From Planctomycetota bacterium (GTDB lineage: Bacteria > Planctomycetota > Phycisphaerae > Phycisphaerales > Phycisphaeraceae): DNA of 64,000 nucleotides. The position numbers were made by a program, and so were the translations under genes. A model generated the notes under the pieces. The model was not told the DNA's origin. It was given only the letters and a program-made list of their open reading frames with translations, and did not search any database. Below are positions 28,901-38,214 of this stretch, in pieces (position 1 is the stretch's first letter; each line of letters starts with the position of its first letter). The stretch spans positions 1-64,000 of the forward strand of contig JAPLMQ010000294.1 of NCBI GenBank assembly GCA_026386955.1, read 5' to 3'.

Positions 28901-30883
28901 ATGAAACCCCGTTCCACTCCTGGGCACAAGGGGCACTCGCCCCGACCTCGCCCGTGGAGGCGGTGGGTTTCGATCGCCTCGCTTCTCCTTGCCGCCGGCG
29001 CTGCCACCCTGCCTGGCTGCAAGGACACGCCCAAGAAGGAGGCCATGCCTCCGCCGCCGAGCTTCAACGGCCCGCCGTACCTGCATGGCACCATCGGCTC
29101 GCTCGCGAGCGTTCGTGGCTTTGAGCCTTTGCTGGTCAGTGGTTATGGCTTGGTCGTCGGGCTCCCCGGCACAGGCTCGGCCGACGTGCCGCCTTACCTC
29201 CGGCAATGGCTCATCCAGGAGATGCGCCGCGGCGGGATGGGCAATCCGCAGTTCAAGGCCGAGGACATGGCCCCCGAGCGCGTGCTCACCAGCAAGACGG
29301 CCGCCCCGGTCATCCTCGAAGGCCTGATCCCGCCCGGGGCCGTCGTCGGCACGCGGTTCGACGTGCTCGTCACCGCGCTGCCCCGCACCCAGACCACCAG
29401 CCTCGACGGTGGCACGCTCTACACCTTCAACCTCGCCGTCGACGGCGCGAACCTGGACCTGCGGACCTATCACTCGCTCGCCAAGGTCTCCGGGCCGATG
29501 TACCTCAACCCCTTCGAGTCCGCCAACTCCGAGGAGCGCCCGGACCTCGAGCGGCAGGCCGTGGTCGTCGGCGGGGGCGTGGTGACCGACGCCCGCGAGA
29601 TCGAGCTGATCCTCAACACCCCCAGCTGGCAGCGCAGCCGGCTGATCGCCGACACGATCAACGAACGCTTCCCGCACAACTCCGACATCGACCGCGAGGA
29701 CGTCGCCAAGCCGATCACCGACCAGATGATCCGCCTGAACGTCCCCGCGCGGTACGCCGGCCGGCCCGACGAGCTGATCTCCCTCATCAACCACCTGTAC
29801 ATCCAGCGCGCCCCCGGGTTCGAGGCCGAGAAGGCCCAGCAGCTCGCGAACCTGCTGGTGAAGAACCCCGCGACCTATGCGGCCGACGTCACGCTCTGCT
29901 GGCAGACGCTCGGGCGCGTCGCGCTGCCGGTGATCCGCCGGTACTACGACCATCCCGATCCCGCGGTGCGCCTCGTCGCCCTCGACGCCGGCGCCCGCCA
30001 AGGCGACGAGCGGACGGTCGACCGGCTGAGCGAACTCTGCAAGAGCCCCGACCCCGCGATGCGCCGCCGCTCCGCGGAGATGCTCGTCCACCTGCCTCGG
30101 TCCCTCCGGGCCGCCCGCCTGCTCAAGGACCTGCTCGACGACGAGGAGCGCCCGGTCCGCGTCGCCGCCTACGAGACGCTCGCCGAGGTCAACGACCCGC
30201 TCCTGCAGCGCCGGACGTTCTTCCGCGACAAGCAGTTCAAGTTCCGGCTCGACCTGGTCCCCTCCGACAAGCCGCTGATCTACATCTCGCAGAAGGACTA
30301 CCCGCGCATCGCGATCTTCAACCCGATGGTCGGCTTCCGCACGCCCACGGTCGCGAAGCTCTGGGACAACCGGCTGATGCTCAAGATCGAGGCGGACGAC
30401 CAGCCGGTGACGGCCTACTACCAGAAGCCCGGGGAGCCCAAGCCCCAGCTCTACCAGTTCGCCCCGACGGTGGCGAACCTGGTCTTCCTCCTCTCGCACA
30501 AGCCTTCGCTGGAGCAGCCCACCCAGGGGCTCGACCTGAACTACAGCCAGGTCGTCGCCGCCCTGTCGCGCCTGAGCAAGGCCGGCTACGTCCCGGTCGA
30601 CGTCGAGGTCCGCAACAACCAGTTGGCGACCCTGATCGCCGGCGTGCGCGACCAGCAGTCGCAGCTGCGCCCCGAGTTCGTCGGGGGCGAGTCGGGCAGG
30701 CCCGAGACGGGGGATTCCACATCGACGACCAAGCCCGGAGTTGAGTCCGGAGCGCGGATCAGTGATAATGCCCCCCGTGCGAAGGGGAGCGGCCGGCCCG
30801 AGACGTCCAGACCGGAGACGTCCAAGCCTGAAAACTCACGTCGCATCGAGACGCAGGACACGCCGAGCCTGCCGGTGCCTTGA
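28901..30883 (+). CDS. Lipoprotein with FlgI (P-ring)-like domain and HEAT-like repeats
   Basis: The product is 660 residues. Signal peptide with lipobox TLPGC (Cys40) predicts a lipid-anchored protein. Residues ~60-300 resemble the flagellar P-ring protein FlgI: IGSLASVRGFEPLLVSGYGLVVGLPGTGS and later VVGGGVVTDAREIELILNTP and SRLIADTINERFP. Residues ~330-440 form HEAT-like helical repeats (HPDPAVRLVALDAGARQ, SPDPAMRRRSAEMLVHLP, DEERPVRVAAYETLAEV). The tail is Ser/Thr/Pro/Glu-rich. True FlgI is ~370 residues without HEAT repeats, and no flagellar genes lie nearby, so this is probably a related envelope protein. Start ATG 28901; an in-frame ATG at 28853 is less likely. Confidence 0.85.
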   Translation: MKPRSTPGHKGHSPRPRPWRRWVSIASLLLAAGAATLPGCKDTPKKEAMPPPPSFNGPPYLHGTIGSLASVRGFEPLLVSGYGLVVGLPGTGSADVPPYLRQWLIQEMRRGGMGNPQFKAEDMAPERVLTSKTAAPVILEGLIPPGAVVGTRFDVLVTALPRTQTTSLDGGTLYTFNLAVDGANLDLRTYHSLAKVSGPMYLNPFESANSEERPDLERQAVVVGGGVVTDAREIELILNTPSWQRSRLIADTINERFPHNSDIDREDVAKPITDQMIRLNVPARYAGRPDELISLINHLYIQRAPGFEAEKAQQLANLLVKNPATYAADVTLCWQTLGRVALPVIRRYYDHPDPAVRLVALDAGARQGDERTVDRLSELCKSPDPAMRRRSAEMLVHLPRSLRAARLLKDLLDDEERPVRVAAYETLAEVNDPLLQRRTFFRDKQFKFRLDLVPSDKPLIYISQKDYPRIAIFNPMVGFRTPTVAKLWDNRLMLKIEADDQPVTAYYQKPGEPKPQLYQFAPTVANLVFLLSHKPSLEQPTQGLDLNYSQVVAALSRLSKAGYVPVDVEVRNNQLATLIAGVRDQQSQLRPEFVGGESGRPETGDSTSTTKPGVESGARISDNAPRAKGSGRPETSRPETSKPENSRRIETQDTPSLPVP

Positions 30884-31083
30884 AGCGGTTGGTGCTTGCG
30901 AACGAATGATGTGCGAGGGTCGGTTCCGCAGCGCCGGGTTAACACCGGCCGACGCGGGGAGACAGTCAGCGGCTGAATGATGTTCAAAATCCGAGGTCAG
31001 GATCAAGGGCCCTGGATGGCCCGGGCATCGACGGTTCCACGCGGACCCTCGAAGCCAATCAGCGACATGGAGGTCGAAATCGC

Positions 31084-34000
31084 ATGCGTTTGGCCAAACT
31101 GACCCTCTGGGGTTTCAAATCGTTCGCGGACCGCACCGAGATCAACTTCGACGTCCCCGTCGCGGGCATCGTCGGACCCAACGGCTGCGGAAAATCCAAC
31201 GTCGTCGACGCCATCAAGTGGGTCCTGGGCGAGCAATCCGCCAAGAGCCTCCGCGGCGGCGCGATGATGGACGTCATCTTCAACGGCTCCTCCACCCGCA
31301 AGCCCAGCGGGATGGCGAGCGTCACCCTCACCTTCGAGAACCCCATCGAGCCCGAGGGCAAGCGCAAGCTCCCGCTCGACAGCGACATCGTCGCCGTCAC
31401 CCGCCAGCTCTACCGCGACGGGTCGAGCGAATACCTCATCAACAAGCAGCGGGCCCGCCTGCGCGACATCCGCGAACTCTTCATGGACACCGGCATCGGC
31501 ACCGACGCCTACTCGATCATCGAGCAGGGCAAGGTCGACGTCATGCTCCAGTCCAACGCGCAGGAGCGCCGCGAGATCTTCGAGGAGGCCGCGGGCATCT
31601 CCCGCTTCAAGGCCCGCAAGAAGGAGTCGCTGCGCAAGCTGGAGAGCAGGCCCTCGCCGACGCGGAGATCGAGCGGCAGTCGGTCCAGGCCCAGGCCAAG
31701 GACCTCGACCGCCAGCGGCTGCAGCAGCAGGCCGCCCGCGACCAGGCCGCCCAGCGCCGGCAGTTCGCCAACACCACCCTCGCCGACCTGCAGCGGCAGA
31801 TCGAGCGCGACGAGAAGCGCACCGAGGAACTGGCCGAGCGGCGCACGCGCGTCGAGGCGGAGTTCGCCGAGCAGTCGGCCCAGGTCGAGCGCCTCACCGC
31901 CCTCCAGCAGGAGATCGCCGCCCGCATCGAGCAGGCCCAGGAGAGCTACCGCACGCTCCAGCACCAGGTCAACGAGAAGCGCAGCGCCATCGAGGACGAG
32001 CGGGCCGGCGTCGTCAGCCTGATGCGCCGCACCTCGCAGCTCAACAACGAGATCAACTCGCTGGGCAACTTCGAGAGGAACCTCCTCTCGACCCGCGCCA
32101 AGCTCGACCAGCGGGCCGCCCAGGTCGGCCAGGACCTCGAACGGCTCCTCACCGGGCGCGACGGCGCGACCGAGAAGCAGACGCAGGTCCTCGCCCTGAT
32201 CGCCGAGGAGACCGCCAAGCTCGAGGAGCTCAAGGTCCAGGCCGGGGAGCTCGACGGCGCGCAGCGCCGGCTCTCGGGCGACCTCGCCTCCGCGAAGGAG
32301 GTCCGCTCCGGGCTTGAGTCCCGCCGCGGCCTGTTGCAGGAGATGCAGGACAAGCAGGAGGGCATCGCTGACCCGGTCAAGGCCGTGCTCGCCCGCAAGG
32401 GCGCCGCGGGCGGTGCCGAGGACCAGACCTTCTCCTTCGTCCGCGGCCTGCTCGCCGAGATGTTCGAGGCCGACGTCGAGCACGCCAGCCTCGTCGAATC
32501 CGCCCTGGGCGACTACCAGCAGGCGCTGGTCATCGACCGCCTCGCCGACGTCTGCGATCCCGTCCGCGGCAGCGAGGCCCTTCGCTCGCTCGCGGGGCGC
32601 GTGACGTTCCTCTCGGTCGACCAATGCAGCCCGCCGACCTTGGCCGAGCCCGAGGCCGGGATTCCGCTGCCCCCCGGCGTGCGCCCCGTCCTTGAGCTGG
32701 TCCGCTACCCCGAGGCCATCGCCCCCATCGCCTGGCGGCTGCTCGGGCAGACGCTGATCGTCCCCAACCTCGACGCCGCGATGCTCCTCCGCGCGGTCCT
32801 CCCCGCGGGCCGGCGGTTCATCACCGCCACGGGCGAGCTGCTCGAGGCCGACGGGCGCGTGGTGGCGGGGCAGTCGCTCGCCGCCGGCGCCGGGTCGGGC
32901 CTGATCTCCCGCCGCAGCGAGCTCGCCAGCCTCCGCCAGCAGATCACGGGGCTCGACGAGACGATCGCCGCGGACCAGCAGTCGCTCGCGACGCTCTCCG
33001 ATCGCGCGTCGCACTTGGAGTCGGTCTCGCAGGCCCTGCGCAAGAGCCTCTTCGACGCCAACTCGCTCCGCGTGGAGCTCAACAGCCGGCTCGAGTCGCT
33101 GGGCTCGCAGATCGCCCAGCTCCAGCGCGAGCAGCCGGTGCTCTCCGCCGAGACCGAGCAGATCCACAAGCAATTGCACGACGCGGGCGACAAGAAGAAG
33201 GCCCACCAGGCCGAGCACGCCCGGCTGGAGGAGGACTCCGCCACGCGGCAGCAGCGCATCGCCGAGCACGACGCGAAGCTCAAGGAGCTGACGGTCTCGG
33301 TCGAGACCTCGCGCGAGGCCCTCACCTCGGTGCGCGTCGAGTCGGGCAAGGTCGCCGAGCAGTTGAGCGCCGCCCAGCGGCAGGCCCGCCAGGCGGAGAT
33401 CGCCCGGGCCGACCTCGACCGCCAGCACAAGAGCCTCGAGGAGCAGTTGACGCACCACCGCGGGCGGATCGACCAGCTCCGCCAGACCGGCGAGGAGGCC
33501 GCCAAGCAGATCGAGGCCGCGGAGACGGCGCTGCAGGAGCTTGTCGGGCAGATCGACGAGGTGCAGGAGAAGGTCAACCGCGCCGAGGCGGCGATCGCCG
33601 AGGAGCGCGGCACGCTCGCCGGGCGGCGCGAGGCCGTGGAGACCGCCGACAAGGCGATCAACGCCCTGCAGATGAACAAGCGCGAGACGGAGGTGAAGAT
33701 CGAGGGCGTGCGCCAGCGCTGCCACGAGCAGCTCGCCCTTGACGTTGCCTACGCCCACCAGACCTACGAGCCGCGCGAGATCGACTGGGCCGGCATCGAG
33801 GCCCAGATCAAGGAGCTCAAGGGCAAGCTCGACCGCCTCGGCTCGGTCAACCTCGACGCCATCGGCGAGCAGGACGAGCTGGAGAAACAGCACGTCGACC
33901 TCGCCGCCCAGGTCGCCGACATCGAACAGGCCAAGCTGCAGCTCGAGGAGCTGATCCGTCAGATCAACGACGACTCCAAGAAGCGCTTCGAGGAGACCTT

Positions 34001-35114
34001 CAACCAGATCCGCGAGGCCTTCGGCTCGCAGAACGGCATGTTCCGCCGGCTCTTCGGCGGCGGGCGGGCCGAGATCCGCCTCGAGCCCGACGAGAACGGC
34101 AACGTCGACGTCCTGGAGTCCGGCATCGAGATCATGGCCAAGCCCCCCGGCAAGGAGCCCTGCTCGATCAGCCAGCTCTCGGGCGGCGAGAAGACCATGA
34201 CCGCCGTCGCGCTGCTCATGAGCATCTTCCAGACCCGCCCCAGCCCCTTCTGCGTGCTAGACGAAGTCGACGCCGCGCTCGACGAGGCCAACGTCGAGCG
34301 CTTCACGCAGGTGGTCAAGAGCTTCCTGGACTTCAGCCACTTCATCGTCATCACCCACCACAAGCGCACGATGCAGGTCTGCGACACGCTCTACGGCATC
34401 ACGATGCAGGAGCGCGGCGTGAGCAAGCGCGTCACCGTGCAGTTCGACCAGGTCGCCGCCGCCGACGGTGGGAAGGACGTGGTCATCGACCAGGCGGCGA
34501 TCGACGCGCAGGCGAAGGCCGACGCGAAGGCGGCGGCGCAGGCCCCGGCCGAGCCGTCGGCCGAACCGGTGGTGGTCGTCGAAGCCGTGGCGAAATCGGA
34601 CATGGCCGCCGAGGCGCCGATCGTGGCGGAGCAAGAGGTCGTCCTCGACCCCGACGCCGACAACACGCCGGCGATGCCCGAGCCGGTGATCGTGATGACC
34701 GAGCCTCCCGCGCCGCACGGCACGCGGGCCCACGTTGCGGAAACGTCGGAAACGCCGGAAGCGGTGGAGGCCTCCATCGCGGAGGGCTCAGAAACGCCGG
34801 ACGCCCCGGAAAGCGGCGATCCTCAGCCCGTCGGTGTCGGCGTTGGCGCCCCGCTCGCGGAGCCGCAACTCGCCGCCGCCGCGACGCCGGAGACCGCCAG
34901 CGCAGCCTCCGTCTCGGAGCAGGCCCAAGGCGTTGCTGAGACCGCCCAGGCGGCGCAAGCCGTCAGCGAGACTGAAGCCGTCAGCGGCGCCGAACCCGCC
35001 GCGACCGCCGATGGCGAGCCCGACCCTGGCCCGGCGAAGGCCCGCGACTCGATGCGCCGCCGCCTCGCTGCGATGCTCGAGGGGCGCAAGCCCGTTCGGC
35101 TCGATGAGCCGTGA
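31084..35114 (+). pseudogene. smc: Chromosome segregation ATPase SMC, frameshifted near residue 187
   Basis: SMC dimers fold and segregate chromosomes. The N-terminal head begins [14 protein letters not shown] with Walker A GPNGCGKS (31-38), [16 protein letters not shown] and the IIEQGKV and [26 protein letters not shown] stretch. At 31642-31647 this frame stops making sense; the frame one base back (codons from 31644) continues with [20 protein letters not shown]. From there come coiled coil, a hinge (~32430-32900), the return coil, [19 protein letters not shown] and [17 protein letters not shown]. After the head (~34450) there is a tail of ~215 Ala/Glu/Pro-rich residues ending [19 protein letters not shown]. 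No slippery heptamer is visible at the shift, so sequence error or mutation fits better than programmed frameshifting. Start ATG 31084 has GGAGGT 9 bases upstream. Confidence 0.93.
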
Positions 35115-35162
35115 GTAGGGGCTTGATCAGAGAAACCCTCTCTGATTCCAGAAGACGAATCG

Positions 35163-35449
35163 GATCAGAGCCGGACACTGTGTGTCCGAAGATCGGGCGA
35201 GGCGGTACTCCGCCCGCGCGAATCCTTGTCTTGTAGGGTGGCGCTGAGCGTACTCGCGAAGCCCACCGGCGCGGCGCACGATGAAACGGGGCCGCGCACG
35301 AACGACGGACGCCCAACCGGTGGGCTTCACGGAGTACCGCTCAGCGCCATCCTACGCGAATGAGTCATGCGGATCGTCGCCGCGAGGTCGGCACTTCGCG
35401 CGGGCGGAGCACCGCTTTCGCCCGATCAACGAGGACGCAGTCTCCGGTT
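35163..35449. repeat. Nested palindrome: outer GATCAGAG...CCGCCCGCGCGAA pair around an inner palindrome
   Basis: The outer left arm 35163-35222 contains a mini-palindrome (CGGACACTGTGTGTCCG), then GGGCGAGGCGGTACTCCGCC. The outer right arm 35392-35449 is a diverged inverted copy. Inside, 35233-35269 and 35317-35355 form another inverted pair (GTAGGGTGGCGCTGAGCG against CGCTCAGCGCCATCCTAC, and GAAGCCCACCGG against CCGGTGGGCTTC). The outer repeat recurs at 40.1, 40.3 and 42.95 kb, so it is a dispersed family. Confidence 0.85.
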
Positions 35450-35482
35450 GGCTCTGTTGCGACGCCGCGAATTTCCAAGGGT

Positions 35483-35650
35483 GTGCCACATCGCAGCCGA
35501 AGGCTGCTATGTGCCGGTCAAACGGAAGCGCTGAGGTTTCGGGGCCTTTGAGCCCACGTCCGTCAGCGGAAACGGGGGAAATCCCTCGCGAACCTTGGCT
35601 CAACTGTTCACTCGCACATAGCAGCCTTCGGCTGCGATGTGGCACGGTCC
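35483..35650. repeat. Palindromic element with GCAGCCGAAGGCTGC hairpins
   Basis: The left arm 35483-35519 and right arm 35614-35650 are inverted copies (TGCCACATCGCAGCCGAAGG against CCTTCGGCTGCGATGTGGCA, both bordered by an ACCGGTC or ACGGTCC-like edge). Each arm itself contains the hairpin GCAGCC-GAA-GGCTGC. The spacer of ~95 bases is not conserved elsewhere in the window. Only one copy was seen here. Confidence 0.85.
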
Positions 35651-35704
35651 AACAAAAGCCTCCCCGTCTCTGATCAGACGATCCGCGTGCGATCGGGTCT
35701 CGTC

Positions 35705-36535
35705 TCACGCCTTCGCCGTCTCCGCTCCAAACTCCCGCCCGCACTCGGGGCAGGCCGTCCTCCCCGCCGCGGTGGTGCCGCGCAGGTCGTAGCCGCATTC
35801 CGCGCAGAACTCGGGGCTCCAGCCCTGCATCAGCCGCTCGCGCCTGTGCTTCTCGCGCAGGAAGAGCAGGACGATGCCGGGACCGAAGGCCCAGACGAGG
35901 ACCGTTCCGCCAAGCACGAGGCCGGTGTACGACCCGCGGGTGCAGTAGCAATCGTGCTGGGCGCGGCTGTAGGTCATCGCCTGCACCGGGGCGGCGACGA
36001 GCATCTCCAGCACGCTCCCTGCGACGAGCCCACGGATGATCCGCGTCAGGCGGGTGTACTCATCGCCCGCCTTCCAGTAGATCATGAAGATCACCGCCCA
36101 GGCCAGCCAGAGAACCGCCATCGTGACCCAGACCCAAACCAGAGCGGACTCGGGCAGCTTGTTCCACCAGTTCGGGATCTCCAGCAGCGTCGCGATCAGC
36201 CCCGTGGTGAGTAACGCCGCCATCAGCCCCGCCGCCGCCATCGACAAACGCAGTGGGCGGCCGGCTTTCGTCAGCCGCAGCGAGATTCCCCTGCGCGGCC
36301 GGAGAAAGAGCCACTGCGTGATGAGCCCGATGCCCAGCGTGATCGCGCCCGACGCCGCGATGCCGGCTTCGTCGGATGCTCCAATGATGGGAATGATCAA
36401 CGGCGTCCCCCACGGGCCCATCATCCCAACCATCGTCGGGATGAGGAAAAACACAGCTCCCGCCGCCGTCGCCAACAGCCCGACGACCAGGATCGCCCAC
36501 CGCCAGCGATACGCCTTGTCTGCCGCCCGGGTCAT
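35705..36535 (-). CDS. Membrane protein with C-terminal zinc ribbon
   Basis: The product is 276 residues with five or six hydrophobic segments (WAILVVGLLATAAGAVFFLIP, GAITLGIGLITQWLFL, MAAAGLMAALLTTGLIATL, VWVWVTMAVLWLAWAVIFMIY, LVLGGTVLVWAFGPGIVLLFL). The C-terminus is a cytoplasmic zinc ribbon: CAECGYDLRGT, about ten residues, then CPECGREF. This CxxCGYDLRG ribbon recurs in many planctomycete membrane proteins; its role is not established. The gene is divergent from nuoD (78 bases between starts) and ends in the repeat-filled gap after smc. Confidence 0.8.
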   Translation of the reverse strand: MTRAADKAYRWRWAILVVGLLATAAGAVFFLIPTMVGMMGPWGTPLIIPIIGASDEAGIAASGAITLGIGLITQWLFLRPRRGISLRLTKAGRPLRLSMAAAGLMAALLTTGLIATLLEIPNWWNKLPESALVWVWVTMAVLWLAWAVIFMIYWKAGDEYTRLTRIIRGLVAGSVLEMLVAAPVQAMTYSRAQHDCYCTRGSYTGLVLGGTVLVWAFGPGIVLLFLREKHRRERLMQGWSPEFCAECGYDLRGTTAAGRTACPECGREFGAETAKA

Positions 36536-36613
36536 GCCGTGCCTCGTTCCTGTTCGCTCCGCCTGATTCGCCCCTGTCGCTCCACCCGCCCGCGGCTTCT
36601 ACAATACCCCGCG

Positions 36614-37855
36614 ATGCCCCCCACAGACACAAGCGAGCAGGCGTTCCGCATCCAGAGGCCCGACGGCCCTCCGCCTGGAACAACCTACGAACTCCCCGCC
36701 GACCCCGACGACTACGACGGCGAGCAGGCCGACGTCCAGACCGAGGAGATGCTCGTCAACATGGGGCCCCAGCACCCCTCGACCCACGGCGTGCTGCGCA
36801 TCGTCCTCCGCACCGACGGCGAGATGGTCCTCGAGGCCGTGCCCCACATCGGCTACCTCCACCGCTGCGCCGAGAAGATCGGCGAGAGCGTCGCCTACTA
36901 CCAGTACATCCCCTACACCGACCGCATGGACTACCTCGCGGGGATGAACGAGAACTGGGCCTACTGCCGCGCGGTCGAGAAGCTCGCCGGCATCGAGATC
37001 CCGCGCCGGGCCGAGTTCATCCGCATCCTCATCTGCGAGCTCAACCGCATCGCCTCCCACCTGGTCTCCTTCGGGACCTACGGCCTCGACATCGGCGCCT
37101 TCACGCCCTTCCTCTACGCCTTCCGCGAACGCGAGTACATCCTCGACCTCTTCGAGATCGTCTGCGGGGCCCGGCTGACCTACTCCTTCCTCACCATCGG
37201 CGGGTCGATCCACGACCTCCCCGCGGGCTACTTGGAGAAGGTCACCGAGTTCCTCGACTACTTCGAGCCCAAGGTCAGGGAATACAACGACCTGCTCACC
37301 CACAACCAGATCTTCATCCGCCGCACCGCGGGCATCGGCGTGATCTCCAAGGAGCAGTGCGTCCGCTACGCCCTCACCGGCCCGGTCATCCGCGGCAGCG
37401 GCATCCCCCACGACCTCCGCAGGACCAGCCCGTCGAGCCTCTACCCCGAGCTGGAGTTCGACGTCGTCGTCGGCAAGGGCGAGGTCGGGAAGGTCGGCGA
37501 CTGCTGGGACCGCCACATCGTCCGCATGCGCGAGATGCTGCAGAGCGTGCGCATCATCCGCCAGTGCATCAAGAAGATGCCCGCCTCGGGGCCCGGCTCG
37601 CAATACCGCCTGAAGCTCCCGCGCAACTTCAAGCCCGACCCGGGCGAGGTCTACGTCGAGACCGAGAACCCCCGCGGCGTGCTCGGTTTTTACCTTGAGA
37701 GCCAGGGCGGGCCGATTGCTTATCGGTGCAAGGCCCGGGCCGCGACGTTCTGCAACCTCGCGGTCCTGCCCGAGGTCGCCCGCAACGTCCTGCTCGCCGA
37801 CGTGCCCGCGATCATCGGCTCGATCGACGTCGTCATGGGCCAGGTCGATCGCTGA
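36614..37855 (+). CDS. nuoD: NADH-quinone oxidoreductase subunit D (complex I 49-kDa subunit)
   Basis: NuoD sits in the peripheral arm of complex I and lines the quinone-binding site. The 413-residue protein shows the family pattern: NMGPQHPSTHGVLRIVLRTD, HIGYLHRCAEKIGE, DRMDYLAGMNENWAYCRAVE, LTYSFLTIGGSIHDLPAGY, GPVIRGSGIPHDLRRTSP and C-terminal DVVMGQVDR. The His of QHPSTHG and Tyr of QYIPYTDRMDY, which contact quinone in known structures, are present. Normal length. No other nuo genes flank it: upstream is a divergent membrane protein, downstream an FmdB-like gene. So complex I genes are dispersed, or this is an isolated copy. Start ATG 36614 lacks an obvious ribosome site. Confidence 0.97.
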   Translation: MPPTDTSEQAFRIQRPDGPPPGTTYELPADPDDYDGEQADVQTEEMLVNMGPQHPSTHGVLRIVLRTDGEMVLEAVPHIGYLHRCAEKIGESVAYYQYIPYTDRMDYLAGMNENWAYCRAVEKLAGIEIPRRAEFIRILICELNRIASHLVSFGTYGLDIGAFTPFLYAFREREYILDLFEIVCGARLTYSFLTIGGSIHDLPAGYLEKVTEFLDYFEPKVREYNDLLTHNQIFIRRTAGIGVISKEQCVRYALTGPVIRGSGIPHDLRRTSPSSLYPELEFDVVVGKGEVGKVGDCWDRHIVRMREMLQSVRIIRQCIKKMPASGPGSQYRLKLPRNFKPDPGEVYVETENPRGVLGFYLESQGGPIAYRCKARAATFCNLAVLPEVARNVLLADVPAIIGSIDVVMGQVDR

Positions 37856-37887
37856 CCCGGAGGCCGCGAAGCAACGGAGTGCCAGCC

Positions 37888-38202
37888 ATGCCGACCTACG
37901 TCTATGAAGTCGTGCTCGAAGATGCCGAAGACGGCGAAGAAGGCCAGGTCTTCGAGGTCTTCCAGAAGATGAGCGATCCGCCGCTGACCAAGCACCCGCA
38001 GACCGGGCAGCCCGTCCGCCGGGTGTTCCAGGCCCCGAACCTGCCCAGCCAGTATTCGGAGAGCCGGGGCAAGGCGCTGATGTCGGATGCGAGCCTGAAG
38101 CGCAACGGCTTCACGAAGTACGAGAAGGACGGCAACGGCAAGTACGTGAAGACCGCGGGCGTGGGGCCCAAGAGCATCAAGAAGACCGACCAGCCGGGGT
38201 GA
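37888..38202 (+). CDS. FmdB-like small protein lacking the zinc-ribbon cysteines
   Basis: The 104-residue protein starts MPTYVYEVV and has FEVFQKMSDPPLTKHPQTGQ followed by PVRRVFQAPN, matching the FmdB/CxxC-CxxC regulatory-protein pattern. Where the family has two CxxC pairs (after YEY and after PL) this protein has no cysteine at all, so it cannot bind zinc in the usual way. The C-terminal ~55 residues are basic and Gly/Lys-rich. ATG 37888 has GGAG 9 bases upstream and follows nuoD by 32 bases, so they are probably co-transcribed. Function unknown. Confidence 0.8.
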   Translation: MPTYVYEVVLEDAEDGEEGQVFEVFQKMSDPPLTKHPQTGQPVRRVFQAPNLPSQYSESRGKALMSDASLKRNGFTKYEKDGNGKYVKTAGVGPKSIKKTDQPG

Positions 38203-38214
38203 GCCGCGCGCGGA

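Larger units (their letters stand above)
35118..35704. other. Gap after smc made of nested palindromic elements
   Basis: 587 bases without a convincing gene. Nearly all is repeat: an outer inverted pair (35163-35222 against 35392-35449) enclosing a second palindrome (35233-35355), followed by a third palindrome (35483-35650), then a CTCTGATCAGAC remnant (near 35672) matching the end of the outer repeat. Genes on both sides converge on this gap. Confidence 0.7.

Noticed and set aside
31509-33893. Minus-strand 794-residue Leu-rich open frame opposite smc
   Set aside because: Antisense of the SMC coiled coil. Leu-rich repeats in it arise from reversed Gln/Glu/Lys codons.
35118-35704. Possible structured non-coding RNA or small genes in the gap after smc
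   Set aside because: All structure is accounted for by repeat arms that recur elsewhere. Short frames in it are repeat translations.
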